Part shown: positions 1-7,063 of the stretch, in pieces
Numbering within the stretch: position 1 is the stretch's first letter
How the letters are laid out: the number at the start of each line of letters is the position of its first letter
From: Oligoflexus sp.
GTDB lineage: Bacteria > Bdellovibrionota_B > Oligoflexia > Oligoflexales > Oligoflexaceae
Reading direction: 5' to 3'
DNA length: 14,805 nt
NCBI GenBank assembly: GCA_030151925.1
Contig: JASLCY010000326.1
Location: 1-14,805 of the forward strand
Position numbers and translations under genes: made by a program
Notes under the pieces: model-generated
Databases searched by the model: none
The model's input: the letters and a program-made list of their open reading frames with translations, nothing else
What the model was told of the DNA's origin: nothing

Positions 1-1421
1 CCTTCGACATAGTTCGCCAGGTTGATCGAACCCAGGTTGCAAACCGCGGTTTCGGAGTTCGACGTCACTTCGATGATCTCGGTGCAGAGGTTCGAGAGGT
101 GAACGACGTTTTTAGGGTTCGTGCCGGTCTGGTTGCATTTAAGGTTCGAAGCGTCCTTGAAGGTCATCCAGCCGTTGCCGGTCTGGGCGAGGGCTTTCAT
201 CATGACCGCATAGAGCTCGCGGGCGCTGATCTGCGTCTCGTAGAGGCCCGCACGTTCCGCCTCGATGTAGGCCGCTTCGAATTCGTCGCCGTAGAGGTCC
301 GGAAGGGCCGGGACTCTCGAAGGATCGAAGAGCGACCACTGGCCGTCGACTTCCACGCGTTTCATGAACAGATCAGGGATCCAGTTCGCGAGGTTGAGGT
401 TGTGGGTCCGGCGAGCTTCATCACCGGTGTTCTCGCGGAGCTGGAGGAAGTCGAGGATGTCCGCGTGCCAGGTTTCGAGGTAGATGCAGGCCGCACCCTT
501 GCGTTTCCCGCCCTGGTTCACCGCGGAGACGGACGAATCGAGGGTCTTGAGGAAAGGGATGATGCCGTTCGACTTGCCGTTGGTGCCGCGGATCAGGGAG
601 CCGCGCGAACGGACCTTGTGATAAGCGAAACCGATACCGCCCGCGAACTTCGAGAGCAGCGCGACGTCTTTGTAACGATCGTAGATCGACTCGAGGCTGT
701 CGTCGGGCGATTCGAGGAGATAACACGACGACATCTGCGGACGGCGCGTCGCCGAGTTGAACAGGGTCGGCGTGCTGGGCATGTAGGCGAAGGACGAGAT
801 GAGATCGTAGAACTCGATCGCCTCTTCCACCGACTGCGACAGGCCGCAAGCGACACGCATGAAGAAGTATTGCGGCGTCTCGAAGACGAGGCGCGATTTT
901 GGATCTTTCAAAAGGTAACGGTCATAGACGGTGCGCAGGCCGAAGTATTCGAATAGCTCCGAACGACGATGGTCGATCGCCTCGTTCAAAGCAGCGCCGT
1001 GCGCTCTAACGAAAGTGGCTACGTCATCCGACAGCAAGCCAACTTTGGAACCGTATATAACAGAATCAGAGAAGCTGCGGATGTCGAGTTTCAACACTTC
1101 GTCGCGGATGAAGTGATGGAGCTGACGGGCGGCAAGCTTGGAGTACTCGGGCTCTTCCGAGATCATCATCGCCGTCGTCTGGATGACGAGATTATCGATT
1201 TCCTCAGTCGTCACACCATCGTAGAGGCCATTCACGACCTTATCGAGGATGAGCTTGGGCGAGACTTCGTGCAGTCCATAACTCAATTGACTAATCGCTT
1301 CGAGGAGCTTATCCGCGGCGAGAGGAATGCGATCACCGTTGCGCTTCTTAATAAAGACGCGCTTTTGAGAGTCGACAGCAAAGTCGGTATCCGTCGTGGT
1401 GCTGCTGGTGTGAAGACTCAT
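1..1421 (-). CDS. nrdA: Ribonucleoside-diphosphate reductase, class I large (alpha) subunit, N-terminal part (runs off left edge)
   Basis: This enzyme reduces ribonucleoside diphosphates to deoxyribonucleotides in the cytoplasm, with a radical-generating NrdB partner that is not in the window. The minus-strand frame is open from the ATG at 1421 to the window edge, giving 473 codons of a protein normally 700-900 residues long. An ATP-cone allosteric domain lies at about residues 22-110 (VFIKKRNGDRIPL). The catalytic barrel follows. MSSCYLLE places the first redox cysteine at Cys233. NLCTEI gives Asn444, the radical cysteine Cys446 and Glu448. AVCNLGS gives the second redox cysteine, Cys461. 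The segments GTNGKSNGIIPFLK and ENTGDEARRTHNLN resemble the chlamydial/eukaryotic-type branch more than E. coli NrdA. The start is supported by a GAGGGA ribosome-binding site about 6 nt upstream. Whether the partner is class Ia or Ic cannot be told here. The long leader and the NrdR-type promoter are listed separately. Confidence 0.95.
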   Translation of the reverse strand, partial: MSLHTSSTTTDTDFAVDSQKRVFIKKRNGDRIPLAADKLLEAISQLSYGLHEVSPKLILDKVVNGLYDGVTTEEIDNLVIQTTAMMISEEPEYSKLAARQLHHFIRDEVLKLDIRSFSDSVIYGSKVGLLSDDVATFVRAHGAALNEAIDHRRSELFEYFGLRTVYDRYLLKDPKSRLVFETPQYFFMRVACGLSQSVEEAIEFYDLISSFAYMPSTPTLFNSATRRPQMSSCYLLESPDDSLESIYDRYKDVALLSKFAGGIGFAYHKVRSRGSLIRGTNGKSNGIIPFLKTLDSSVSAVNQGGKRKGAACIYLETWHADILDFLQLRENTGDEARRTHNLNLANWIPDLFMKRVEVDGQWSLFDPSRVPALPDLYGDEFEAAYIEAERAGLYETQISARELYAVMMKALAQTGNGWMTFKDASNLKCNQTGTNPKNVVHLSNLCTEIIEVTSNSETAVCNLGSINLANYVE

Positions 1422-1932
1422 GGCATTCCCTCGCTTCTTCTTATCATATGAATGGACATCACTTCGCCGGGGAGTGAGCTCCTGCTCAAACGCGCGGCAA
1501 AATCTAGAGTCGGTGAATCACGAAACAAAAGGGCACCGAAGGCTTGAAGCATAGTCGTTTCAAGCCGAGAGGTCGTAGCCTCTTTGTTTCAAAACTGTCT
1601 GGTATTGCTAATGCTTGGATTCTATATAAAAGCTTGGGTTTTCTCAAGAGATCTCAACAGAGTATCTCACTTTCAGCGACCCAAGCGGCAGGCCAGGAAC
1701 AGCACCTCATCTGTTTAGCTGGAGCACCCACGCGACATGGGCTTAAAGCCTCGGTTCGCATGTATCGGTTTGTGGTGAGTGTAGTGCCGCTAAACAATTC
1801 TTCTACCTCGGACTGTCACCTGACTCGGCAAATCTCTTCGCCGGAGACGCTTTCTAGGAGCCTCTCTCACGTTCTCAACACAGTTTGATCGTTGGATCTC
1901 ATGGATTTCGTGAAAGGGCAGCGCCCTACGAA
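1422..1932 (-). promoter_or_regulatory. Long structured 5' leader of nrdA, candidate cis-regulatory RNA or small RNA
   Basis: No convincing gene lies in this stretch of about 510 nt, but it holds many paired segments. Plus-strand coordinates of the arms are: 1905-1911 plus 1915-1919 with 1923-1934 (12 bp with a 3-nt bulge, at the expected transcript 5' end); 1826-1832 with 1837-1843 (7 bp); 1712-1719 with 1789-1796 (8 bp); 1733-1739 with 1759-1767; 1632-1639 with 1679-1686 (8 bp); 1541-1548 with 1559-1566 (8 bp); 1569-1572 with 1579-1582. Read on the minus strand, the 1826-1843 hairpin closes with a GAGA (GNRA) tetraloop and has a G.U pair. On the plus strand that pair would be an A-C mismatch, so the RNA is probably transcribed toward nrdA. 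I recognise no named RNA family. It could be a riboswitch-like leader or a separate ncRNA. Confidence 0.5.
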
Positions 1933-1934
1933 AT

Positions 1935-1982
1935 TCAGCATATATAGTGTGGCTTTCGAGTGTCAACCGCTAAATATGGTGG
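1935..1982. promoter_or_regulatory. Tandem NrdR boxes (1935-1950 and 1967-1982)
   Basis: NrdR is the ATP-cone/zinc-ribbon repressor of ribonucleotide reductase genes. It binds pairs of 16-bp palindromes related to ACACWATATATWGTGT, spaced by about three helical turns. Box 1 (1935-1950) matches 13 of 16 positions, including the whole right part ATATATAGTGT. Box 2 (1967-1982) matches 11 of 16. The starts are 32 bp apart, the spacing expected for NrdR. Box 1 covers the -10 and box 2 abuts the -35 of the nrdA promoter, consistent with repression. The nrdR gene itself is not in the window. Confidence 0.65.
1939..1966 (-). promoter_or_regulatory. Sigma70-type promoter of nrdA
   Basis: Read on the minus strand, there is a perfect -35 hexamer TTGACA (plus coordinates 1961-1966), a 16-nt spacer and a -10 hexamer TATATG (1939-1944). 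Transcription would begin near 1932, just at the 5' hairpin of the leader. TATATA and TATGCT are overlapping alternative -10 hexamers with spacers of 14 and 18 nt. The flanking NrdR-like boxes support this as the real nrdA promoter even though it lies more than 500 nt from the start codon. Confidence 0.6.
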
Positions 1983-2107
1983 CTGAAGCTGTATAAAATT
2001 TAACACTTCGAGAGAAAATGAAAACAGCTTAAGGACTTGTGGTGTTCGAACAGCTCTCTAAAAAAAAGTTATCCCCAATCAAATAATTTGAATTTACAAA
2101 ACGCCGA

Positions 2108-2145
2108 GCGAACCGACTTTTTCTCCTTGAAAAAATCGGCGTCGC
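2108..2145 (-). terminator. Hairpin downstream of the membrane-protein gene, probable terminator
   Basis: On the minus strand this forms a stem of about 15-16 bp: GCGA with TCGC, GCCGA with TCGGT, and TTTTTC with GAAAAA. Two pairs are G.U wobbles that would be A-C mismatches on the other strand, so the RNA is read leftward. It begins 67 nt after the stop of the gene at 2213. An alternative pairing, ACGCCGA (2101-2107) with TCGGCGT (2136-2142), is followed by a short T run. No other gene is visible between 1983 and 2212. Confidence 0.4.
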
Positions 2146-2212
2146 TAAGATGTTAAAGTGCTTGGGGAGAATGAAAATTTTTGCGGATTTGAAAAGACGT
2201 TCTACCTGAGTG

Positions 2213-2914
2213 TCATCTCTTCTCGGTGTTGAGGATTTGATCCTGCGGGAGGCCGGTGAGCTTCTCGAGTCCTTTGAGAAGGCGCCAGAGGCAGAACATC
2301 AAAAGGGCCGTCGAAGGCAAAACGACAACAGGCCAATGCAAAGCATGCAATCGCGCCAACTGCTCGTTGAAAATCGGCGTGCCAGGATCGGCTTTGACGA
2401 TCTTATAGGCCATAGTGTAATTCGCGATAGCCGAAAGCAGAAATGAAACCGACAGGATCTGTGAAGCTTGTTTCAGAAGCTTTTGGAATTCGATCCGATG
2501 GTGCTCGGTCTCCAGCTTCTCCTCGACCAGATCCACATTAATGACCTGATCGTTATAGAGCAGTTCTTCGACCAGCGGCTTTTTATTCTTCAAAGAAAGA
2601 AGTATGGCGACACCGATAAGTGTCGGAATCGTCGCTTCCTTAATGGCGATCCACTGCACCGGCAGTTGATAAAGCGCAAGCACGCCGGTGAGCAGCGTGC
2701 TGACGAAACCGAGGCCCGAGATGAACCCGAGGCGACGTTTTTTCGCGATATCGTAGATGGCGTAACCAAGAGGGAATATCAGAGCCAAGATCAAAGCGTA
2801 AAGAGGTCCCAATCGTTCCGGGGCGCTCAGCTTGCTGAGAATGAGCACCGGAATGACGACGCTAAACGCGACGTTGATAAAGGGGTTTTCACGCTTGCGG
2901 GCTGGCTTCGACAT
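2213..2914 (-). CDS. VC0807-like integral membrane protein of unknown function
   Basis: The 233-residue protein has about six hydrophobic helices, near residues 13-30, 36-56, 66-84, 92-108, 149-170 and 193-213. A polar stretch of about 40 residues lies between the fourth and fifth. The N-terminal pattern [22 protein letters not shown], then [21 protein letters not shown], and the acidic [10 protein letters not shown] segment are what I remember of the VC0807 family. No biochemical role is known to me. The start is taken at ATG 2914, with AAGGA 7 nt upstream; a TTG two codons earlier is less likely. It overlaps the end of ung by 26 nt, so the two are probably co-transcribed, though I see no functional link between them. 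Family assignment is from memory of the pattern. Confidence 0.8.
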   Translation of the reverse strand: MSKPARKRENPFINVAFSVVIPVLILSKLSAPERLGPLYALILALIFPLGYAIYDIAKKRRLGFISGLGFVSTLLTGVLALYQLPVQWIAIKEATIPTLIGVAILLSLKNKKPLVEELLYNDQVINVDLVEEKLETEHHRIEFQKLLKQASQILSVSFLLSAIANYTMAYKIVKADPGTPIFNEQLARLHALHWPVVVLPSTALLMFCLWRLLKGLEKLTGLPQDQILNTEKR

Positions 2915-3620
2915 ATTCAATCCTTGCTTGATTCAGCGTCGGGAGGTTCCAGTCGATGGGTTTCCGCCCGTGTTTCTGCAAATACGCGTTGGTCTGGGAA
3001 AAATGATGGCATCCCAAAAAGCCGCGATGTGCGGACAGGGGTGATGGATGCGGCGCTTTCAAAACGAGGTGGCGCTTCGGATCGACGTTCGCCCCTTTCT
3101 TCTGCGCAGGACTTCCCCAGAGGAGGAACACGAGGTTCTCGCGCTCTTCGTTGAGTTTATCGACGATGGCGCTGGTGAAGGTTTCCCAGCCCTTGTTGTG
3201 GTGGGAGCCTGCGTGGCCTTTTTCCACCGTCAACACATTGTTGAGCAAAAGGACGCCCTGATCCGCCCAGTGCTGGAGATAACCGTGATGGGGTCTTTTA
3301 ATGCCGAGATCGGTTTCAAGCTCTTTAAAAATGTTCACAAGGCTCGGTGGAACATCAACGCCTGGTTTGACAGAGAAACAAAGACCGTGCGCCTGACCAG
3401 GACCGTGATAAGGATCTTGTCCCAGAATCACCACGGAGACATCCTCAAAGCGCGTCGAATTCATCGCCTGGAAATATTCGCCGGGTTTAGGGTAAATGAT
3501 TTTACCTTTTTCCATCTCGCTTCTGAGAAAAGTGCGGAGATGTTGCATATAGGGCTGCTCGAACTCACTCTCGAGTCGGATTTTCCAGCTCTCCTCGAGT
3601 TGGATCTTAGGCTTCGTCAT
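2889..3620 (-). CDS. ung: Uracil-DNA glycosylase, family 1
   Basis: The enzyme removes uracil from DNA, the first step of base excision repair after cytosine deamination or dUTP incorporation. The 243-residue length is only slightly above the usual bacterial size. Motif A, GQDPYHG, starts at residue 67 and places the catalytic water-activating Asp at 69. [10 protein letters not shown] (124-133) holds the uracil-binding Asn. Motif [11 protein letters not shown] (191-200), holds the catalytic His191 and the DNA-intercalation loop. The ATG at 3620 follows a GAGG ribosome-binding site about 8 nt upstream. The gene is divergent from the GSCFA gene (76-nt gap) and runs 26 nt into the downstream membrane-protein gene. 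All key residues are present, so activity is expected. Confidence 0.97.
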   Translation of the reverse strand: MTKPKIQLEESWKIRLESEFEQPYMQHLRTFLRSEMEKGKIIYPKPGEYFQAMNSTRFEDVSVVILGQDPYHGPGQAHGLCFSVKPGVDVPPSLVNIFKELETDLGIKRPHHGYLQHWADQGVLLLNNVLTVEKGHAGSHHNKGWETFTSAIVDKLNEERENLVFLLWGSPAQKKGANVDPKRHLVLKAPHPSPLSAHRGFLGCHHFSQTNAYLQKHGRKPIDWNLPTLNQARIEYVEASPQA

Positions 3621-3669
3621 CGTGGGACCTCACTTTGATCTAGGGCCAGGGAATTCGGTAGATACCATG

Positions 3670-3675
3670 TATAAT
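3670..3675 (+). promoter_or_regulatory. Candidate -10 hexamer for the GSCFA gene
   Basis: A perfect TATAAT lies 21 nt before the ATG at 3697, directly preceded by TG. No good -35 is visible at the matching distance. If used, the leader would be about 15 nt long and would still contain the GAGGGGG ribosome-binding site. This is a weak call based on one hexamer in the 76-nt gap between divergent genes. Confidence 0.35.
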
Positions 3676-3696
3676 CAGCTTTGAGGGGGCTGTCCA

Positions 3697-4644
3697 ATGG
3701 AACTCTTTCGCACGCCGGTGGCTCTACGCCATGAACCTTGCCTTACGCACGGCGGGGCGTTCGTGAGCCTGGGCTCGTGTTTCGCGGAAGGGATAGGCGA
3801 GAGGCTGCTTCGTTACAAATGGGAGGGGCTTGCAAATCCCTTTGGCACACTCTTCCACCCCCAGGCGATCTTTCATCATCTGCGCCCCGACGCCGAGCTC
3901 GATCCGGCGCTCTTCCTCGCGAAACACGAGCGCGTCTTCCATTTTCATCTGCCGAAGACCTTTTTGGCGAAAACCGAGGCCGAATTGATCGCGCGCTGGC
4001 GGGAGACCAGGGACAGGGCGCATGACGCCCTCGCAAGGCCCGGGAGTTTCCTGCTCCTGACTCTCGGCACCTCGTTCCTCTTCGAGAAGGAGGGGACCTG
4101 GGTCGCGAACTGCCATCAGGAGCCCGGGAAATATTTCGAGAAAAAACTCTCGAGCCTCGAATCCATGCTCGCGGCCTGGCAAGACCTGCTGCCCCGCATT
4201 CCCGCGTCCACGCAGATCTTCGTCACGGTGAGCCCGGTCCGCCATCTGAAGGAGGGGCTCGAGGAGAACGCGCTCAGCAAAAGCCTGCTCCGCGTCCTCG
4301 CTGACGGGATGGTCCGCTCGGCGCCAGGCCGCGTCCGTTATTTCCCGGCCTACGAGATCATGGTCGACGAGCTCCGCGATTACCGCTTTTACGCGCGTGA
4401 TATGCTGCATCCCACCGAAGAGGCGATCGATTATATCTGGGACCGGTTCGGCGAAGCCTATCTCACTCCGTCCGCCCGGGCTTTCGTCGCCGAGTGGCAG
4501 GGAATACTCAATCGCCTCCGTCATCGCCCGCTCGTTCGCGGTACGAAAGAGCACCGAAGTTTTCTGAACAAACTTGAACAGGACCTGAAGCGTTATACTT
4601 CCCTCGGAATCGACGCTGAGCTCGCGGAGCTTGCTAAAAAATAA
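3697..4644 (+). CDS. GSCFA-domain protein (SGNH-hydrolase-like)
   Basis: The 315-residue protein carries the family's name motif, SLGSCFAEGIGERL, at 24-37. Further family blocks follow: NPFGTLFHP (47-55), LTLGTSFLF (121-129), WVANCHQEP (135-143), VSPVRHLKEG (178-187) and YRFYARDMLHPTEEAIDYIW (229-248). Read as an SGNH esterase fold, Ser27, Gly124, Asn138 and the Asp235/His238 pair would form the active site. The substrate is unknown; related folds act on acyl or acetyl esters, often of glycans. No signal peptide is seen, so a cytoplasmic place is likely. The ATG at 3697 has a strong GAGGGGG ribosome-binding site. The gene is divergent from ung and 117 nt before the phosphatase gene; no shared role with either is evident. 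Confidence 0.85.
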   Translation: MELFRTPVALRHEPCLTHGGAFVSLGSCFAEGIGERLLRYKWEGLANPFGTLFHPQAIFHHLRPDAELDPALFLAKHERVFHFHLPKTFLAKTEAELIARWRETRDRAHDALARPGSFLLLTLGTSFLFEKEGTWVANCHQEPGKYFEKKLSSLESMLAAWQDLLPRIPASTQIFVTVSPVRHLKEGLEENALSKSLLRVLADGMVRSAPGRVRYFPAYEIMVDELRDYRFYARDMLHPTEEAIDYIWDRFGEAYLTPSARAFVAEWQGILNRLRHRPLVRGTKEHRSFLNKLEQDLKRYTSLGIDAELAELAKK

Positions 4645-4761
4645 AAGCGCGCGCGATCGAAATTCACTCCGCCTTTATCGAAACTTCTTCAAGTCCGAGC
4701 CACCCTCATAGCCAAGTTTTCATCTCTATCACGAGCGGTCCCTTAATTTCGGAGACTGGAC

Positions 4762-6726
4762 ATGGCCTTTACGCGTCGGCTGTTCTTTGGCGCCTTGGGT
4801 GCGACTTCGGGCCTCTACGGGCTTCTGACGAGCCGGGCGGCCCTCGCCGGCACGCCTGCGCTTGCGAAGACCCGTTTCGATCTCGAAGAGCAAAACGATA
4901 TCTTCGCCTACGGAGTCGCCTCGGGCGATCCTCTGCAGGACCGGGCCATCCTCTGGACCCAGGTGAATGACCGAGGCCTCGATACGGTCGCCGTCGAATG
5001 GCAGGCGGCGCTCGATCCGGAGTTCCTGCTCCCGGTCGCCGAGGGCATCTTCAACGCGGTCGCCGCCGACGATTACACGGTGAAGGTCGACGCTTACCTC
5101 CCGCTGCCGGCGACCTCCTATTACTATCGTTTCAAGGCGCACGGCTGCTGGTCGATGACGGGCCGCACGCGCACCGCTCCCGAGCGGAGTTCGGAACTTC
5201 GCGTGGCGGTCGTCTCCTGCTCGAGCATCTGGTCGGGTTACTTCAACGCCTATGAGCATCTCGCGAGGCGCAACGACATCGACCTGATCGTGCACTGCGG
5301 GGATTACGCCTACGACGTGCCGGATCCGGACGAGTTGCGGAATATGCCGCTCAAAGAAGTCAACAAACGCATGCCGACCACCCTCCACGAGCAAAGGCAG
5401 CGCTTCCGCTACTATCGCCAGGATCCCCACCTCCGCGCCGCCCACCAGCAGCATCCGTGGGCCATAGTCTGGGACAATCACGATATCGTGACGGAAGCGC
5501 CCTGCGCCGACGCGATGAAGGCCTTCATGGAATGGATCCCGATGCGGACGTCGCCCTGCTCGACGCCGGCTTCCGCGGTCTACCGCTCCCTGAGCTTCGG
5601 CAGCCTGCTCAAGGTCATCCTTTTGGATACGAGGCACTGCGGCCGTGATCAGCTCATCCCGGGCACCCAGGACAAGTCCATCCTCGGCGAGGAGCAGTTC
5701 GCCTGGCTGAAGGACGAACTCAAGAACTCCGCCGCGCAGTGGAACCTGGTCGTGAACCAAGTCCTCTTCGCGCCTTTTACGGCCTTCGGCAAAGTCCTCA
5801 ACCACGATTCCTGGGACGGCTACCCGAAGGATAGGGAGCGCCTCCTGCAGTTCCTCGCCGATGAGGGCATCAAAAACACCATCCTCGTCACCGGCGATTC
5901 CCATATGTCCTTCGCCTCGAACCTGGTGAAGGACGGGCAAGACCTCGGCGTCGAGTTCCTGCCGACGAGCGTTACGCGCGGCAACCTCGATGAGGCCGTC
6001 CACGCTTTCCTGGCGAAGCTCGTCAAAGGCACGTTCGAAGCCGCGGTGAAGGGTTTCAATCCCCACATCCGCTACTTCGAGAGCGAAAAACACGGTTACG
6101 GCCTCGTCAACATCACGACGGCGGGCGTCAACTGCGAGTTCTGGTATGTCGATCATCTGGAGCGCACCGACGAAGCCTCGTGCGGTCGCGCGCTCTATGC
6201 GGCCGCGGGAGCGAACAGGTTCACGAGCGAGAACTCGTCGCCGCGCGCCGTCTCCCAACGCCTCGACCGCATGGCGCCGCTCGAGGTCCCGCTCTATCTG
6301 AAGGGCAATGAATGCGGCGGGATCGGCGGCGATATGTTCGACGGCCTGGAGCGCCTTACGCGCGATTCCCGCCTGACCGCGATCACCCTTCGCAGCGCGG
6401 ATCGTCTGAACGGCATCGGCTGCGCGTTTGCTGACGGGACGAGTTGGAAGGTCGGTGGGACCGGCGGTATGGAGCAGACGCTTGCGCTCGCTGCTGAGGA
6501 CGCGTTCTCGGCGATCGAGATCGGCATCGTCAAATACCAGAGCCGACTGCAGGTGGGTCATGTGCGGATCGAAACGCGCGAGGGCCAGGTGCTCGAGGGC
6601 GGGAAGAGGCCCGGTGGCGTGCTTCGTTTCGAAGCTCCTGAAGGCCGGCATATTGTGAGCTTCTTTGGCCGGGCCGGGACGGAACTCGACAAACTCGGCC
6701 CCATATTTGCCCCGGATTTTGCCTAA
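4762..6726 (+). CDS. PhoD-type alkaline phosphatase/phosphodiesterase with C-terminal jacalin-like lectin domain, Tat-exported
   Basis: This 654-residue protein should hydrolyse phosphate esters outside the cytoplasm. The N-terminus FTRRLFFGALG has the twin arginines at 5-6 of a Tat signal, with probable cleavage near ALA (27-29). The PhoD N-terminal module begins at FAYGVASGDP (48-57). The metallophosphatase core follows: VSCSS with Cys153, HCGDYAYD with Asp181 and Tyr184, WDNHD (237-241), LLDTR (287-291), VTGDSHMSFA with Asp379 and His381, and EFLPTSVTRG (398-407). Residues about 518-654 are a jacalin-like lectin domain, with GGIGGDMFD near the start, ITLRSADRLNGI, WKVGGTGG, and FFGRAGTELDKLGPIFAP at the end. 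The lectin may dock the enzyme on a glycan or cell surface. The start has GGAGA 7 nt upstream. A 640-residue open frame on the opposite strand is a GC-driven shadow. Confidence 0.9.
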   Translation: MAFTRRLFFGALGATSGLYGLLTSRAALAGTPALAKTRFDLEEQNDIFAYGVASGDPLQDRAILWTQVNDRGLDTVAVEWQAALDPEFLLPVAEGIFNAVAADDYTVKVDAYLPLPATSYYYRFKAHGCWSMTGRTRTAPERSSELRVAVVSCSSIWSGYFNAYEHLARRNDIDLIVHCGDYAYDVPDPDELRNMPLKEVNKRMPTTLHEQRQRFRYYRQDPHLRAAHQQHPWAIVWDNHDIVTEAPCADAMKAFMEWIPMRTSPCSTPASAVYRSLSFGSLLKVILLDTRHCGRDQLIPGTQDKSILGEEQFAWLKDELKNSAAQWNLVVNQVLFAPFTAFGKVLNHDSWDGYPKDRERLLQFLADEGIKNTILVTGDSHMSFASNLVKDGQDLGVEFLPTSVTRGNLDEAVHAFLAKLVKGTFEAAVKGFNPHIRYFESEKHGYGLVNITTAGVNCEFWYVDHLERTDEASCGRALYAAAGANRFTSENSSPRAVSQRLDRMAPLEVPLYLKGNECGGIGGDMFDGLERLTRDSRLTAITLRSADRLNGIGCAFADGTSWKVGGTGGMEQTLALAAEDAFSAIEIGIVKYQSRLQVGHVRIETREGQVLEGGKRPGGVLRFEAPEGRHIVSFFGRAGTELDKLGPIFAPDFA

Positions 6727-6761
6727 AAGACCCCATTTCCCGACCCCGAACCCCCAATCCG

Positions 6762-6790
6762 GATTACTGCGACATAAAATCGCAGTAATC
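6762..6790. repeat. Perfect 11-bp inverted repeat between the phosphatase gene and the bfd promoter
   Basis: GATTACTGCGA (6762-6772) pairs exactly with TCGCAGTAATC (6780-6790) across a 7-nt AT-rich loop. It lies 35 nt after the phosphatase stop codon and 12 nt before the bfd -35. There is no T run on either side, so it is not a textbook rho-independent terminator. It could stabilise the 3' end of the upstream transcript or be an operator for bfd. Confidence 0.6.
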
Positions 6791-6802
6791 TTCAGGGCTT
6801 AA

Positions 6803-6831
6803 TTGATATTGAAATCAAGTCTCAATATAAT
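6803..6831 (+). promoter_or_regulatory. bfd promoter with dyad over the -35
   Basis: TTGATA (6803-6808), a 17-nt spacer and TATAAT (6826-6831) make a near-consensus sigma70 promoter. The start would be near 6838, giving a leader of about 48 nt before the ATG at 6886. The dyad TTGAT-N6-ATCAA (6803-6818) covers the -35 and spacer. It is AT-rich and resembles an iron-regulator (Fur-like) site in part, which would fit derepression of bfd under iron shortage. The match to the Fur consensus is only partial, so the regulator is inferred. Confidence 0.55.
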
Positions 6832-6885
6832 ATACAAAGAGACCGATAAGGATCTGGACCAGGGACTTTCGCAAAGGGCGACTCG

Positions 6886-7062
6886 ATGTATATTTGTCTT
6901 TGCCACGGCGTGAATAAAAAGCAGCTCGAGCAGCTGACCGAGAACGGTTGCTGCACCGTGCGTCAGGTCCAAAAAGAATGTCAGGCAGGAAGCACCTGCG
7001 GCGCTTGCATACCTGACCTCAGAAAGCTCCTCAAGAAGGACCTTCAGGACGAGGCTTCCTGA
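6886..7062 (+). CDS. bfd: Bacterioferritin-associated ferredoxin
   Basis: This 58-residue [2Fe-2S] protein docks on bacterioferritin and donates electrons to reduce and release stored iron. It starts MYICLCHGVNKKQLEQL and ends near GSTCGACIPDLRKLLKK. The four cluster cysteines are read as Cys4, Cys6, Cys38 and Cys41, in the CxC ... CxxC pattern of Bfd. Cys22, Cys23 and Cys32 are additional cysteines. The ATG at 6886 is preceded by AAGGG. The length is typical for Bfd (about 55-75 residues). It is convergent with bfr and overlaps its 3' end by 19 nt, which is unusual since such pairs are more often codirectional. The neighbour being its known partner makes the assignment firm. Confidence 0.92.
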   Translation: MYICLCHGVNKKQLEQLTENGCCTVRQVQKECQAGSTCGACIPDLRKLLKKDLQDEAS

Positions 7063-7063
7063 A
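7043..7063. repeat. Inverted repeat holding both stop codons of bfd and bfr
   Basis: TTCAGGA (7043-7049) and TCCTGAA (7057-7063) are perfect 7-bp arms around a 7-nt centre. The TGA of bfd (7060-7062) lies in the right arm and the TGA of bfr (7044-7046, read leftward) in the left arm. The same 19-nt overlap therefore encodes both C-termini, EAS in Bfd and EASS in Bfr. It could form a hairpin at both transcript ends; there is no T run. Confidence 0.65.

Noticed and set aside
1809..1829. B12-box-like sequence (AGTCAGGTGAC on the minus strand) suggesting a cobalamin riboswitch
   Set aside because: Only about 12 of 16 positions fit. It lies too near the predicted transcript start for a standard aptamer, and the other conserved cobalamin blocks are not visible.
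1544..1888. 114-codon plus-strand open frame in the nrdA leader
   Set aside because: No ribosome-binding site, Ser-rich sequence without family likeness, and it runs across several stems of the predicted minus-strand RNA.
2142..2155. TCGCTAAGAT-type match to the oxidase leader element
   Set aside because: Only 13 of 14 bases agree, it lies inside a hairpin after an unrelated minus-strand gene, and it lacks the promoter context of the two real copies.
4729..6651. 640-codon open frame on the minus strand opposite the phosphatase gene
   Set aside because: The plus strand encodes a full PhoD-jacalin protein with its own ribosome-binding site. The antisense product is Arg/Glu/Asp-rich with no recognisable domain, as expected from GC-rich codon positions.
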